From the NCBI GenBank assembly GCA_036824045.1, contig DAITAZ010000060.1, positions 1 to 13,110 of the forward strand: a DNA stretch of 13,110 nt, read 5' to 3'. This document shows, piece after piece, positions 13,078 through 13,110 of the stretch. Positions within the stretch are counted from its first letter, which is position 1. Every line of letters begins with the position of its first letter. Source of the DNA: DAITAZ01 sp036824045. Its GTDB lineage: Bacteria > Pseudomonadota > Gammaproteobacteria > Burkholderiales > Rhodocyclaceae. The notes under the pieces were generated by a model. That model saw only the letters and a list, made by a program, of their open reading frames with translations, did no database searches and was not told the origin of the DNA. A program made the position numbers and the translations under genes.

Positions 13078-13110
13078 GGGGAGTGGGAGGGTTGGTGGGG
13101 GGTGGGGTGG

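Overview
The window is chromosomal, about 70% G+C, densely coded and without insertion sequences, CRISPR arrays, tRNA or rRNA. The mix of ygiQ, a yihY-wrbA-DUF2069 block, a PtsN paralogue, leuA and a TonB receptor next to a PF04392 binding protein suggests a betaproteobacterium, most like the Rhodocyclales (Azospira/Dechloromonas/Thauera type). That placement rests on protein style and gene order only; no search was possible.

Layout from left to right. Positions 1-159 are non-coding and hold a REP-like palindrome. A two-gene toxin-antitoxin module follows on the minus strand: an AbrB/MazE-type antitoxin (550-774) upstream of a Doc-type Fic toxin (160-543), with a perfect palindrome in its promoter region. 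Next is ygiQ (radical SAM, minus), divergent from a small S4 RNA-binding protein (plus). A minus-strand group then spans 8909 down to 3289, in transcription order: TonB-dependent receptor, periplasmic PF04392 binding protein, membrane hybrid histidine kinase with a C-terminal receiver, and a PtsN-like EIIA protein. After a leader of about 200 bp comes yihY (minus), divergent from wrbA and a DUF2069 membrane protein (plus). The window ends with leuA (minus), convergent with the DUF2069 gene and with its own promoter and Shine-Dalgarno sequence near the right edge.

The most interesting part is the receptor / binding protein / hybrid kinase / PtsN group. It has the parts to take up a ligand across the outer membrane, bind it in the periplasm and signal through a kinase. 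No ABC permease or ATPase and no DNA-binding response regulator lies beside it. I read it as a possible sensing system rather than a transporter. The ligand is unknown and the physical coupling is inference.

The other genes are ordinary housekeeping functions (leucine synthesis, quinone reduction, membrane and RNA-related proteins) plus one small accessory toxin-antitoxin module.
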